Notes: generated from the letters alone by a model not told the origin. A DNA stretch of 64,000 nt from Algibacter sp. (GCF_029245835.1 NZ_JAQWOO010000037.1:23693-87692); one strand, 5' to 3'; counted from the first letter of the stretch, positions 25,162-35,427 are shown. Made by a program: numbers and translations.

Positions 25162-27570
25162 ATGAGCAAACGAAGAATAAAAAAAATAGCCATTATTGGC
25201 TCTGGAATTATGGGAAGTGGCATTGCATGTCATTTCGCAAATATTGGCGTCGATGTATTATTATTAGATATCGTTCCTAGAGAACTAAATGATAAAGAAA
25301 AAGCAAAAGGCTTAACTTTAGAAGATAAAGGAGTTAGAAACAGACTAGTAAATGATGCTCTGACTGCGTCATTAAAATCTAAACCCTCTCCTATTTATCA
25401 TCAAGATTTTGCAAGCAGAATTACTACGGGAAATCTTGAAGATGATATTGCTAAAGTTTCAGGGGTTGATTGGATAATGGAAGTTGTTGTTGAGCGTTTA
25501 GATATTAAACAACAGGTTTTTGAAAATCTAGAAAAATATAGAACAACCGGAACTTTAATTACAAGTAACACCTCTGGTATTCCTATTAAATTTATGAGTG
25601 AAGGGCGATCTGAAGATTTTCAGAAGCATTTCTGCGGGACTCACTTTTTTAACCCAGCACGTTATTTAAAATTATTCGAAATCATTCCAGGACCAAAAAC
25701 CGATGCTTCCGTTTTAGAATTCTTAAATGGTTATGGTGAGCAATTCCTTGGAAAAACTTCTGTAGTTGCCAAAGACACGCCAGCATTTATTGGAAACCGT
25801 ATCGGAATTTTTAGTATTCAAAGTTTATTCCACGCCGTTAAAGAATTAGATTTAACGGTTGAAGAAGTTGACAAATTATCAGGTCCAGTAATTGGTCGTC
25901 CAAAATCGGCCACTTTTAGAACTGTTGATGTTGTTGGATTAGATACTTTAGTTCACGTTGCCAATGGCATTAGAGAGAACTGTTTAAACGACGAACGTTT
26001 AGAATTGTTTAAATTGCCTGATTTCATCAATAGTATGATGGAAAATAAATGGTTAGGAAGTAAAACTGGGCAAGGATTTTATAAAAAACAAGTGTCAGCT
26101 GATGGTAAAAAGGAAATTTTAACGCTCGACTTAAACACATTAGAGTATCGTTCAGCTAAACGCGCAAAATTTGCCACCTTAGAGTTAACAAAATCTATAG
26201 ATAAAGTTGTTGACCGTTTCAAAGTACTAGTGAACGGAAAAGATAAAGCTGGTGAATTCTACAGAAAAAGTTTTGCAGCCTTATTTGCTTATGTTTCAAA
26301 TAGAATTCCTGAAATTACGGATGACTTATATAAGATTGATGATGCTATGAAAGCTGGGTTTGGATGGGAACATGGTCCTTTTCAAATTTGGGATGCTATT
26401 GGTGTTGAAGCTGGAATAGAAATCATGAAAGCTGAAGGTTTAGAACCTAATGCATGGGTAAGCGATATGCTTGCTTCAGGAAGTTCTTCTTTCTATACCG
26501 TAAAAAACGGAGCAACATATGCTTATGATATTCCTAAGAAAACACAAGAAAAAATTCCTAGACAAGATAGCTTCATAATATTAGATAATATTAGAAAATC
26601 TAACGAAGTATTCAAAAACTCTGGAGTTGTTGTTGAAGATTTAGGAGATGGTATTCTCAACCTAGAATTCCAATCTAAAATGAATACCATTGGTGGCGAT
26701 GTGCTTGCTGGATTAAATAAGGCGATTGATATTGCTGAAAAAGATTTCGCAGGTTTAGTAGTTGGTAATCAAGGTGCAAACTTCTCTGTTGGTGCAAATA
26801 TAGGTATGATTTTTATGATGGCTGCAGAACAGGAGTATGATGAACTTAATGGCGCCATTAAATATTTCCAAGATAGCATGATGCGTATGCGTTATTCATC
26901 AATACCAACAATTTCTGCCCCACACGGCATGTCTTTGGGTGGTGCTTGTGAATTATCAATGCACGCCGATAAAGTTGTTGCAGCAGCAGAAACCTATATG
27001 GGACTTGTAGAGTTTGGAGTTGGAGTGATTCCTGGAGGTGCTGGATCAAAAGAAATGGCATTAAGAGCGTCTGATACTTTTAGAAAAGGTGATGTGCAAT
27101 TAAATACATTACAGGAGTACTTTCTAACTATTGGAATGGCCAAAGTATCGACTTCTGCTTATGAAGCTTTCGATTTAGGTGTGCTTCAAAAAGGAAAAGA
27201 TATTGTGGTGGTTAATAAAGACCGACAAATTGCAGTAGCCAAACAACATGCCAAATTGATGGCAGAAATGGGCTATACGCAACCTATTCGCAGAAAAGAT
27301 GTTCTTGTTCTTGGCAAACAAGCCTTAGGTATGTTTCTAGTAGGAACCGATGCTATGAAAGACTCGAATTATATTAGCGAACACGATATGAAAATTGCTA
27401 ACAAATTAGCTTACGTTATGGCCGGTGGAGATTTATCTGAACCAACTTTAGTTAGCGAGCAATATTTATTAGACTTAGAACGTGAAGCTTTCCTTTCGCT
27501 TTGCACAGAGCGCAAGACTTTAGAAAGAATTCAGCACATGTTAACCAAAGGAAAACCTTTAAGAAACTAA
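25162..27570 (+). CDS. fadB: 3-hydroxyacyl-CoA dehydrogenase / enoyl-CoA hydratase (FadN type)
   Basis: An 802-residue bifunctional beta-oxidation enzyme with the dehydrogenase first and hydratase last, the order of Bacillus FadN rather than of E. coli FadB. The NAD-binding motif IGSGIMGSGIACHFANIG is at residues 11-28. The HCDH catalytic region includes GTHFFNPARYLKLFEIIPG and DTPAFIGNRIG. A second HCDH segment spans about 370-450. The crotonase fold is C-terminal with SVGANIGMIF and APHGMSLGGACELSMHADK (oxyanion hole and catalytic region). It sits between the MarR gene and thiolase in one operon. The symbol is by function. Confidence 0.92.
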   Translation: MSKRRIKKIAIIGSGIMGSGIACHFANIGVDVLLLDIVPRELNDKEKAKGLTLEDKGVRNRLVNDALTASLKSKPSPIYHQDFASRITTGNLEDDIAKVSGVDWIMEVVVERLDIKQQVFENLEKYRTTGTLITSNTSGIPIKFMSEGRSEDFQKHFCGTHFFNPARYLKLFEIIPGPKTDASVLEFLNGYGEQFLGKTSVVAKDTPAFIGNRIGIFSIQSLFHAVKELDLTVEEVDKLSGPVIGRPKSATFRTVDVVGLDTLVHVANGIRENCLNDERLELFKLPDFINSMMENKWLGSKTGQGFYKKQVSADGKKEILTLDLNTLEYRSAKRAKFATLELTKSIDKVVDRFKVLVNGKDKAGEFYRKSFAALFAYVSNRIPEITDDLYKIDDAMKAGFGWEHGPFQIWDAIGVEAGIEIMKAEGLEPNAWVSDMLASGSSSFYTVKNGATYAYDIPKKTQEKIPRQDSFIILDNIRKSNEVFKNSGVVVEDLGDGILNLEFQSKMNTIGGDVLAGLNKAIDIAEKDFAGLVVGNQGANFSVGANIGMIFMMAAEQEYDELNGAIKYFQDSMMRMRYSSIPTISAPHGMSLGGACELSMHADKVVAAAETYMGLVEFGVGVIPGGAGSKEMALRASDTFRKGDVQLNTLQEYFLTIGMAKVSTSAYEAFDLGVLQKGKDIVVVNKDRQIAVAKQHAKLMAEMGYTQPIRRKDVLVLGKQALGMFLVGTDAMKDSNYISEHDMKIANKLAYVMAGGDLSEPTLVSEQYLLDLEREAFLSLCTERKTLERIQHMLTKGKPLRN

Positions 27571-27574
27571 GAAA

Positions 27575-28768
27575 ATGAAAACAGCATATATAGTAAAAGC
27601 ATATAGAACCGCAGTTGGTAAGGCACCAAAAGGCGTGTTCCGTTTTAAAAGAACAGATGAATTGGCAGCCGAAACCATCAAATATATGATGAAAGAGTTA
27701 CCCAATTTAGATCCAAAACGTATTGATGATGTTATTGTTGGTAATGCGATGCCTGAAGGGTCTCAAGGACTAAATATGGCACGATTAATCTCTTTAATGG
27801 GACTAGAAGTTATTGATGTTCCTGGAGTAACCGTTAATCGATTTTGTTCTTCCGGTGTAGAAACGATTGCTATGGCAACTGCAAAAATCCAAGCTGGAAT
27901 GGCAGAATGTATTATCGCAGGTGGTGCAGAAAGCATGAGCAGCGTACCAATGACAGGGTTTAAACCAGAATTAAATTATGATGCCATTGTTAAAGCTGGT
28001 CACGAAGATTATTATTGGGGCATGGGAAATACTGCCGAAGCAGTCGCTAACCAATTTAAAGTATCTCGTGAGGACCAAGACGAATTTGCTTTTAATTCTC
28101 ATATGAAAGCTTTAAAAGCACAAGCAGAAAATCGTTTTCAAGATCAAATTGTACCTATTGAAGTAGAACAAACTTATATAGATGCTAACGGAAAAAAGGC
28201 AATAAAAAAGTATACAGTTACAAAGGATGAAGGCCCTCGTGCCGGAACCAGTAAAGAAGCTTTAGCAAAACTAAGAGCCGTATTTGCCGCTGGCGGAAGT
28301 GTTACTGCTGGTAACTCATCTCAAATGAGTGATGGCGCAGCATTTGTTATGGTAATGAGTGAAGATATGGTTAAAGAGTTAAATCTTGAACCCGTAGCAA
28401 GAATGGTAAATTATGCAGCTGCAGGTGTTGAACCGCGCATTATGGGAATAGGTCCTGTAAAGGCTATTCCAAAAGCATTAAAATTAGCTGGTCTAAAACA
28501 AAGTGATTTAGATTTAATCGAATTGAATGAAGCATTTGCATCGCAATCTTTAGCAGTAATTAGAGAGTTAGATTTAAATCCAGACATAATAAATGTTAAT
28601 GGAGGAGCCATTGCTCTTGGTCATCCACTGGGGTGTACAGGAGCAAAACTTTCTGTACAGTTATTTGATGAAATGCGTAAACGTGATATGAAAGGTAAAT
28701 ATGGAGCAGTTACCATGTGTGTAGGTACAGGACAAGGTGCATGTGGCATCTTTGAATTTTTAAATTAA
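27575..28768 (+). CDS. fadA: Acetyl-CoA acyltransferase (3-ketoacyl-CoA thiolase)
   Basis: Thiolase completing each beta-oxidation round. The nucleophilic Cys is in NRFCSSGVETIAMA (about residue 91). The second motif is ELNEAFASQ, and the catalytic His and Cys lie in NGGAIALGHPLGCTGAK and CVGTGQGACGIFE. At 397 residues it is full length. It starts 4 bases after the dehydrogenase stop. A degradative thiolase fits better than a biosynthetic one because of the operon. Confidence 0.94.
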   Translation: MKTAYIVKAYRTAVGKAPKGVFRFKRTDELAAETIKYMMKELPNLDPKRIDDVIVGNAMPEGSQGLNMARLISLMGLEVIDVPGVTVNRFCSSGVETIAMATAKIQAGMAECIIAGGAESMSSVPMTGFKPELNYDAIVKAGHEDYYWGMGNTAEAVANQFKVSREDQDEFAFNSHMKALKAQAENRFQDQIVPIEVEQTYIDANGKKAIKKYTVTKDEGPRAGTSKEALAKLRAVFAAGGSVTAGNSSQMSDGAAFVMVMSEDMVKELNLEPVARMVNYAAAGVEPRIMGIGPVKAIPKALKLAGLKQSDLDLIELNEAFASQSLAVIRELDLNPDIINVNGGAIALGHPLGCTGAKLSVQLFDEMRKRDMKGKYGAVTMCVGTGQGACGIFEFLN

Positions 28769-28771
28769 ATG

Positions 28772-28951
28772 AGGCCCTCCTAACCTCCCCAAAGGGAAGG
28801 AAAACTCATAACCAGTAAAAATATCCGTGCAAACACGCAATAGATTTCTCTCCTTCGTAGAGAGTTAAAAAGTAAAAAGATAAAAACAAAGTATAACTTA
28901 AAAAACACCCCGTAACAGATCTCCCCCTTTAGGGGGAGTTAGAGGGGGCTT
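28772..28951. repeat. MITE-like element with GC-rich inverted ends inside the fad operon
   Basis: The 186-base gap between thiolase and acyl-CoA dehydrogenase has GC-rich ends in opposite orientation: AGGCCCTCCTAACCTCCCC on the left and, as complement, AAGCCCCCTCTAACTCCCCC on the right. The right end contains its own hairpin CTCCCCCTTTAGGGGGAG. Sequences of this form are dispersed in many flavobacterial genomes. The internal AT-rich stretch also holds a small CTCT/AGAG hairpin. It looks like a non-autonomous element that may change expression of the downstream dehydrogenase. Confidence 0.72.
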
Positions 28952-28954
28952 ATT

Positions 28955-30757
28955 ATGGAAAAAGACATTTTACGTGGCGGTCAATTCTTAGTTAAAGAAA
29001 TCGATTGTGAAGATATTTTTACACCTGAAGATTTCAATGAAGATCAGCTTATGATGAAAGAAGCTGTAACCGAATTTGTAGACAGAGAAATTTGGTCTAA
29101 AAAGGCACAATTTGAAAAGAAAGATTATGCCTTAACGGAGTCGTGCATGAGACAAGCTGGAGACTTAGGTTTTTTAAGTGTTTCAGTTCCTGAAGAGTAT
29201 GGTGGCATGGGTATGGGCTTTGTCGATACCGTTTTAGTTTGTGATTTCATTTCTGGTGCAACGGGTTCTTTTAGCACAGCTTTTGGAGCACATACTGGTA
29301 TTGGAACAATGCCTATTACTTTATACGGTAATGAAGAACAAAAACAAAAGTATGTCCCTAAATTGGCTTCTGGCGAATGGTTTGGTTCTTATTGTTTAAC
29401 TGAACCTAGTGCAGGTAGTGACGCTAATTCTGGAAAAACGAAAGCGGTACTTTCTGATGATGGTAAAACATATAAGATTACCGGTCAGAAAATGTGGATT
29501 TCCAATGCTGGTTTTTGCAGCTTGATGATTGTTTTTGCTAGAATTGAAGATGATAAAAACATCACGGGTTTTATCGTTGAGTACGACCCAGAAAATCCGA
29601 ACGGAATAACCATGGGTGAAGAAGAGCATAAGCTTGGTATTCGTGCCTCTTCTACGCGACAAGTATTCTTTAACGACACTGTGGTTCCTGTTGAAAATAT
29701 GTTGTCTACAAGAGGAAATGGCTTTAAAATTGCCATGAATGCACTTAATGTAGGAAGAATAAAATTAGCCGCTGCTTGTTTAGATGCACAACGTCGTGTG
29801 ATTTCAGAATCTGTAAATTATGCCAATGAAAGGGTTCAATTTAAAGTTCCAATTTCAAGCTTTGGCGCTATTCGCCAAAAAATCGCAGAAATGGCTACTA
29901 ATTGTTGGGTTGGTGAAGCTGCAACTTATCGTGCATCCAAAAATATTGAAGACCGCATTACTATTCGTCAAAATAACGAAAAAGACACACATCAAGAAGC
30001 TGAACTAAAAGGTGTTGAAGAATATGCCATTGAATGTTCTATTCTAAAAGTAGCTGTTTCAGAATTTATTCAAAAATGTTCTGATGAAGGTATCCAAATT
30101 TATGGTGGTATGGGCTTCTCTGAAGAAACACCGATAGAATCTGCTTGGAGGGATGCTAGAATTGCAAGAATTTATGAAGGGACTAATGAAATTAACAGAA
30201 TGCTTTCTATTGGTATGTTAATTAAAAAAGCCATGAAAGGTCATGTTGATTTATTAGGCCCTGCTCAAGATGTAGCAAAAGAACTTACCGGAATTCCTTC
30301 TTTTGAAGTACCAGATTTTTCAGAGTTATTTTCTGAAGAAAAAAGTATTGTTAAAAACCTTAAAAAATTATTTTTAATGGTAGCTGGTGCTGCCCTTCAG
30401 AAATATGGAGAAAAAATTGAAGAGCAACAACAACTTATGTTAGCCGCTTCAGATATATTAATTCAAGTATATTTAGCAGAATCTGCTATTCTTCGTGCTG
30501 AAAAAATGGCAAAGAAAGAAGGTGAAGACAATGTGAAAGAACAAATAGCCATGGCAAAATTAAACTTATTCCATGCTATTGATGTTATTGAAACTGCGGG
30601 AAAACATTCTATAATTTCGTTCTCTACGGGTGATGAACAACGAATGATGCTTATGGGCTTGAAGCGTTACATCAAATATGTAAACATGCCAAATATTATA
30701 GAATTAAGACATATTATTGCTGAAAAAGTAATTAAAGAAAATAAATATTGTTTTTAA
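28955..30757 (+). CDS. Acyl-CoA dehydrogenase
   Basis: A 600-residue FAD enzyme catalysing the first oxidation of beta-oxidation. The standard ACAD fold occupies about residues 30-435, with signatures YCLTEPSAGSDANSGKT, GQKMWISNAGF and the C-terminal IYGGMGFSEETPIESAWRD-ARIARIYEGTNEI block. The catalytic base lies in YEGTNEI. A further 160-residue helical C-terminal extension is typical of the long Bacteroidetes form. The gene probably belongs with the MarR-hydratase-thiolase operon, though a repeat element separates it. A hairpin terminator follows. Confidence 0.92.
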   Translation: MEKDILRGGQFLVKEIDCEDIFTPEDFNEDQLMMKEAVTEFVDREIWSKKAQFEKKDYALTESCMRQAGDLGFLSVSVPEEYGGMGMGFVDTVLVCDFISGATGSFSTAFGAHTGIGTMPITLYGNEEQKQKYVPKLASGEWFGSYCLTEPSAGSDANSGKTKAVLSDDGKTYKITGQKMWISNAGFCSLMIVFARIEDDKNITGFIVEYDPENPNGITMGEEEHKLGIRASSTRQVFFNDTVVPVENMLSTRGNGFKIAMNALNVGRIKLAAACLDAQRRVISESVNYANERVQFKVPISSFGAIRQKIAEMATNCWVGEAATYRASKNIEDRITIRQNNEKDTHQEAELKGVEEYAIECSILKVAVSEFIQKCSDEGIQIYGGMGFSEETPIESAWRDARIARIYEGTNEINRMLSIGMLIKKAMKGHVDLLGPAQDVAKELTGIPSFEVPDFSELFSEEKSIVKNLKKLFLMVAGAALQKYGEKIEEQQQLMLAASDILIQVYLAESAILRAEKMAKKEGEDNVKEQIAMAKLNLFHAIDVIETAGKHSIISFSTGDEQRMMLMGLKRYIKYVNMPNIIELRHIIAEKVIKENKYCF

Positions 30758-30796
30758 TCTTAAACACAAAATTTATAGAGTGACTAACTCAATTTT

Positions 30797-30832
30797 AAAA
30801 AACGCTTCGAATTAATTTTCGAAGCGTTTTTT
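30797..30832 (+). terminator. Terminator of the fad operon
   Basis: A 13-bp perfect stem AAAACGCTTCGAA/TTCGAAGCGTTTT with a 6-nt loop, extended by further A-T pairs and a T tract, 39 bases after the acyl-CoA dehydrogenase stop. Confidence 0.9.
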
Positions 30833-30862
30833 ATTTCAGTATTTTTAGATAAATTTTTAAAT

Positions 30863-32197
30863 ATGAAAACGTTAATTTCTGCAGCTTTCCTTTTATCTGT
30901 TCATTTTATTATTGCACAAACTAACACACAGGTATACGATATTATTTCTGATATATCAGCAAATAGAATTCAAAAGGATGTTCAAACTCTTGTAGATTTT
31001 GGAACTAGAAACACATTTAGTGACACCATTTCAAATACACGGGGTATAGGTGCTGCAAGAAGATGGATTAAATCTGAGTTTTCAACCATTTCGAAAAATT
31101 GTGATAATTGCTTAAATGTATTTTACCAAAAAGATTTTGTTTCAAAACAAGGCAATAGTCGTGTACCTCATGATGCTTGGGTTGTTAATGTAGTTGCTAT
31201 TCAAAAAGGCACAAAATACCCTAACCGCTATATTATTATGAGCGGTGATATTGACTCTAGAGCAAGTGACACTATGGATTTTACAACAGATGCTCCTGGA
31301 GCCAACGATAATGCATCAGGTATGGCAGGCACTATTGAAGCAGCTCGTGTACTTTCAAAATATACATTTGAAAGTAGTATTGTTTATGTTGGTTTATCTG
31401 GCGAAGAACAAGGTTTATTTGGTGGCGCTGGATTAGCAAAATATGCTAAAGATAATAGTTGGGATATTATTGGTGTTTTAAATAATGATATGATTGGAAA
31501 TATTAAAGGGGTTGATGGCATTATTGACAATAGAACCTTTAGAATTTTTTCTGAACCTGTTCCTCCAACCGAAACTGATAGAGAAAGAAAAATGCGCAGG
31601 TTTTATGGTGGTGAAGTAGATGGTATTTCGAGGCAATTAGCACGTTACATCTATAAAACTACTAAAACATACATGCCAGAAATGAATCCCATGATGGTTT
31701 ACAGGTTAGACCGTTTTGGTCGTGGCGGTCATCATCGTCCTTTTAACGACTTAGGGTACGCTGGTATTAGAATAATGGAGGCACACGAAAATTACACACA
31801 GCAGCATCAAGACATTAGAGTTGAAAATGGTATTAAATATGGGGATGTCATTGAGCATGTCAATTTTGAATATGCAAAAAAACTAACTGCCGTAAATGCT
31901 ATTAATTTAGCAAGTTTAGCGTCCTCTCCTCCTGCCCCAAAAAGTGTTTCGATTGGGGGTATTGTAGAACCTTCAGTTAAATTTAAATGGAATAAAGTTG
32001 ATGGCGCAAAAGGTTATAAAATTTACTGGAGAGAAACCACCTCCCCAACTTGGGATCACAGTCGTTATGTGGGTGATGTTTCAGAATTCTTATTAGATGG
32101 TATTGTTATTGATAATTACTTTTTTGGAATAGCTTCAGTTGGAGAGAATGGTTTTGAAAGTGTTGTTGTGTTTCCTAATAACGTTTTTAGGGATTAA
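30863..32197 (+). CDS. Secreted M28-family metallopeptidase with C-terminal FnIII-like domain
   Basis: A 444-residue exported zinc aminopeptidase-like protein. Residues 1-18 are a signal peptide (cleavage after IIA). The M28 metal-site motifs appear in order: SGDIDSR (the first ligand position has Asp-Ile-Asp rather than the more usual His-x-Asp), PGANDNASG, SGEEQGLFG and LNNDMIGN, with the final His in GHHRPFN. Residues about 355-440 look like a fibronectin-type III domain (KFKWNKVDGAKGYKIYWRE). It probably cleaves peptides outside the inner membrane. The altered first metal motif slightly lowers certainty of activity. Confidence 0.85.
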   Translation: MKTLISAAFLLSVHFIIAQTNTQVYDIISDISANRIQKDVQTLVDFGTRNTFSDTISNTRGIGAARRWIKSEFSTISKNCDNCLNVFYQKDFVSKQGNSRVPHDAWVVNVVAIQKGTKYPNRYIIMSGDIDSRASDTMDFTTDAPGANDNASGMAGTIEAARVLSKYTFESSIVYVGLSGEEQGLFGGAGLAKYAKDNSWDIIGVLNNDMIGNIKGVDGIIDNRTFRIFSEPVPPTETDRERKMRRFYGGEVDGISRQLARYIYKTTKTYMPEMNPMMVYRLDRFGRGGHHRPFNDLGYAGIRIMEAHENYTQQHQDIRVENGIKYGDVIEHVNFEYAKKLTAVNAINLASLASSPPAPKSVSIGGIVEPSVKFKWNKVDGAKGYKIYWRETTSPTWDHSRYVGDVSEFLLDGIVIDNYFFGIASVGENGFESVVVFPNNVFRD

Positions 32198-32250
32198 ATA
32201 TGAACGTACTCTTAATAACATTTTTGCTTAAATTTAAATAAAACTAGTCA

Positions 32251-33897
32251 ATGAAATATTGTTACAGCTTATTAATAGTGGTTTTACTATCTCCGCTAGC
32301 TTTTTTAAATGCACAAGGTTTGCTTTTAGAAAAAAATAATTTCACAAGGCAAGATACATTAAGAGGAAGTATTACCCCTGAACGTGCTTGGTGGGATTTA
32401 ACCTATTATCATTTAGATATAAAAGTTGATCCAGATAATAAATTCATATCTGGCAAAAACACCATTCAATATAAGGTTTTAGAACAAGATTCTGTCTTAC
32501 AAATTGATTTACAATCGCCTATGAAACTTCTAAAAGCTGTTCAAAATGGAAAAGCATTAAAGATTAAACATGATGGTAATGCACATTTCATATCACTATT
32601 TGAAAACCAAAACATTGATGACATCAATAATTTAACAGTCTATTATGAAGGTCACCCTAAAGAGGCAGCTAATGCACCATGGGACGGTGGTATTTCTTGG
32701 AAAAAAGATAAAAACGGAAATCATTTTATAGCCTCATCTTGTCAAGGGTTGGGGGCTAGTGTTTGGTGGCCATGTAAAGACCACATGTATGACGAAGTAG
32801 ATAGTATGCAAATTAGCGTAAACGTACCAAGTAAATTAATCAATGTTTCTAATGGTAGGTTAAGACGCGTCGAGCAAATAGGTGATACAAAAACATACAC
32901 TTGGGTGGTAAAAAACCCTATAAATAATTATGGCGTTAATATTAATATTGGAGATTATGTAAATTTTTCTGAAGTCTATGATGGAATGGCGGGGAATCTT
33001 GATATGGATTACTATGTTTTAAGTTACAATCTTGAAAAAGCCAAAGCGCAATTTAAACAAGCGCCAATGATGATAAAAGCTTTTGAGCATTGGTTTGGGC
33101 AATATCCATTTTATAGAGATAGTTTTAAACTTGTTGAAGTCCCTTATTTAGGCATGGAACACCAAAGCTCTGTGACTTATGGTAATGGGTATCAAAATGG
33201 GTATCTAGGAAATGATTTGTCAGGAACTGGTTGGGGTCTAAAATTTGATTTCATTATTATTCATGAATCAGGACACGAGTGGTTTGCTAATAATATTACA
33301 TATAAAGACGTAGCAGATATGTGGATTCATGAAGGATTTACCGCCTATTCTGAAAATTTATATTTGGATTATCACTTTGGGAAAGAAGCTTCAGCGGAAT
33401 ATGTTATTGGTACTCGAAAAAACATTCAAAACGATAGACCGATAATTGGATTTTACAATGTGAACAAAGAAGGTTCTGGAGATATGTACTATAAAGGCGC
33501 CAATATGCTTCATACGCTAAGACAACTTCTTGAAGATGATGAAAAATGGCGAAAAATTTTGCGTAAAATGAACGTTGAGTTTTATCATCAAACGGTAACT
33601 ACTCAACAAATTGAAAGTTTTCTATCTAAAGAAACTGGTATTGACTTAACTGCATTTTTTAATCAGTATCTGAGAACTACTAAAATACCAACTTTAGAAT
33701 TTTCAATTAAGAAGAAGGATTTAAAATATAGATGGACAAACATTGTTGAAAACTTCGATATGCCCATTCAAGTTAAAATAAATAACGAAGAAAAATGGTT
33801 ATTTCCTAAAGCTGAATGGAACACGATGTCATCAGATTCTAAAATCAATACTTTTGAAATTGATCCTGATTTTTATATAGAATCAAAAACCCTGTAA
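32251..33897 (+). CDS. Secreted M1-family metallopeptidase
   Basis: A 548-residue M1 peptidase with an N-terminal signal peptide (about 1-22, ending LNAQ). The exopeptidase-like motif GMEHQS stands where GAMEN is found in aminopeptidases. The zinc site is HESGH with the third ligand in WIHEGF 18 residues on. The N-terminal saddle domain (about 45-240) and C-terminal catalytic-subdomain helices are present, but the long C-terminal HEAT-like domain is missing, as in many Bacteroidetes members. It follows the M28 gene by 53 bases, so both may serve extracellular peptide use. Confidence 0.9.
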   Translation: MKYCYSLLIVVLLSPLAFLNAQGLLLEKNNFTRQDTLRGSITPERAWWDLTYYHLDIKVDPDNKFISGKNTIQYKVLEQDSVLQIDLQSPMKLLKAVQNGKALKIKHDGNAHFISLFENQNIDDINNLTVYYEGHPKEAANAPWDGGISWKKDKNGNHFIASSCQGLGASVWWPCKDHMYDEVDSMQISVNVPSKLINVSNGRLRRVEQIGDTKTYTWVVKNPINNYGVNINIGDYVNFSEVYDGMAGNLDMDYYVLSYNLEKAKAQFKQAPMMIKAFEHWFGQYPFYRDSFKLVEVPYLGMEHQSSVTYGNGYQNGYLGNDLSGTGWGLKFDFIIIHESGHEWFANNITYKDVADMWIHEGFTAYSENLYLDYHFGKEASAEYVIGTRKNIQNDRPIIGFYNVNKEGSGDMYYKGANMLHTLRQLLEDDEKWRKILRKMNVEFYHQTVTTQQIESFLSKETGIDLTAFFNQYLRTTKIPTLEFSIKKKDLKYRWTNIVENFDMPIQVKINNEEKWLFPKAEWNTMSSDSKINTFEIDPDFYIESKTL

Positions 33898-33900
33898 GTT

Positions 33901-34491
33901 TTGGAAGATTATCCCGAAATTCACTTTGAGCGCGATACCGATTGGTATGATTGGTTACTAAACAATTACAATAAAGCTAATGGTGTCTATCTTATTTTTT
34001 ACAAATTAGAACTAAATATTCCAACTATGCGATGGGAGGAGGCCGTAAAAGTTGCCCTTTGTTTTGGATGGATAGACTCTAAAGTACAAAGTTTAGGAAA
34101 CGGGAAAAGGTGTCAATATTTTTCTCCAAGAAACCCAAAAGGGAATTGGAGTGCTTTAAACAAAAAATATGTTAAAGATTTAATTACAAATGGATTGATG
34201 CATGAAGCAGGCTATAAAATGATTGATTTAGCTAAACAAACTGGAACTTGGACTGCCATGGATGATGTTGAAAATGGTGTTATCCCAATTGATTTACAAC
34301 AAGCTTTCGATAAAAATAAAAGTGCTTTTAAAAACTATCAAAATTTTGCACGAGGCTATAGAAAAGGCTACTTATCATGGTTACACAGTGCAAAACGTGA
34401 GGAGACAAGAAAAAGTCGCATCATTCAAATTATTGAATTATGTGCTAATAATATTAAAAGTAGAAATACTAAATCATCCAATAAAAAATAA
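33901..34491 (+). CDS. YdeI/OmpD-associated-family protein
   Basis: This 196-residue cytoplasmic protein matches the YdeI family: an N-terminal segment with WEEAVKVALCFGWIDSKVQSL, then QYFSPRNPKGNWSALNKK, and a basic C-terminal tail (REETRKSRI). Members are linked to antimicrobial-peptide or bacteriocin tolerance, but the mechanism is unknown. The frame opens at TTG 33901, 3 bases after the upstream stop; no nearby ATG gives the conserved N terminus, so TTG is taken as start. Confidence 0.78.
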   Translation: MEDYPEIHFERDTDWYDWLLNNYNKANGVYLIFYKLELNIPTMRWEEAVKVALCFGWIDSKVQSLGNGKRCQYFSPRNPKGNWSALNKKYVKDLITNGLMHEAGYKMIDLAKQTGTWTAMDDVENGVIPIDLQQAFDKNKSAFKNYQNFARGYRKGYLSWLHSAKREETRKSRIIQIIELCANNIKSRNTKSSNKK

Positions 34492-34498
34492 AAAAACA

Positions 34499-35380
34499 TT
34501 ATGGGTTTATAAAAGCATTAATCTCAGAAGTATTTATTTTTGGATTAGCACCTTCTTGCTGCGCTACTAAAGCTCCCACTCCACAAGCAAAATCAATAGC
34601 TTTTTGTGGGTTTATATTATTTAATAGTTGGCTAATTAGAGACCCTAAAAAAGAATCTCCAGCACCAACAGTATCAACTACTTTTATTTTATATCCACTA
34701 TTATAGAAAAGTGTGTTTTTATATAGCAACACAGCGCCATGTTCGCCTTTTGTAACACATATATGTTTTGTATTTGTTTTTTCACTTATAAAATATAAAT
34801 TCTGCTCTAAAGAATTGTATTTTGAACCCATAAATGCACTTACCTCATAGAGCTCATCATCATTAAATTTTATAAAATCTGACACGTTCATGAGGTAAAT
34901 TAATACTTCCTTAGAATAGTAAGGCGGCCTTAAATTAAGGTCGAATATTTTATAGCTTGCTAATTCTATCAGTTCAAAAAGTGTTTCTCTAGAAACAACA
35001 TCTCTAGTAATTAAACTACCAAATACAAAAGCATCTGAATATTTTACAGCATCTTTAGAGGGCTCTGTTAAAACAATTTTGTCCCAAGCCCTAGGATACA
35101 TAATGTCATAACTTGCAGATCCTTTATCATTTAAAGTCACATGAACTTCGCCAGTAGCATAGTTTTCAAGCTTTTGTATGCAATTGGTGTTAAGATTCTT
35201 TTTTTCTAAAAAATCAATTATACCCTTACCGTTATCGTCACTTCCGATAGCACTAATCATGGTTACGCAGTGCTTAAAAGATGCTAGACGCCACGCGACA
35301 TTTAACGGTGCACCTCCAATTTTTTTATGAGAAGTAAAGACGTCCCAAAGTACTTCTCCAAAACAAACGATATTAGCCAT
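34499..35380 (-). CDS. PfkB-family fructokinase-like sugar kinase
   Basis: A 293-residue PfkB kinase: N-terminal CFGEVLWDVF and GGAPLNVAWRLA, and the C-terminal motif DTVGAGDSFLGSLI with catalytic Asp. The GGAPLNVA variant is characteristic of fructokinases. It is the last gene of a leftward cluster with a sucrose-phosphate-synthase-like transferase and a phosphatase-glycosidase, so fructose released from sucrose is the likely substrate. The 47-base gap to the upstream gene fits co-transcription. Confidence 0.86.
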   Translation of the reverse strand: MANIVCFGEVLWDVFTSHKKIGGAPLNVAWRLASFKHCVTMISAIGSDDNGKGIIDFLEKKNLNTNCIQKLENYATGEVHVTLNDKGSASYDIMYPRAWDKIVLTEPSKDAVKYSDAFVFGSLITRDVVSRETLFELIELASYKIFDLNLRPPYYSKEVLIYLMNVSDFIKFNDDELYEVSAFMGSKYNSLEQNLYFISEKTNTKHICVTKGEHGAVLLYKNTLFYNSGYKIKVVDTVGAGDSFLGSLISQLLNNINPQKAIDFACGVGALVAQQEGANPKINTSEINAFINP

Positions 35381-35427
35381 AGAATCTATTTAAATGAAAA
35401 TCGATAAATAATCAACACAAGGTTTTA

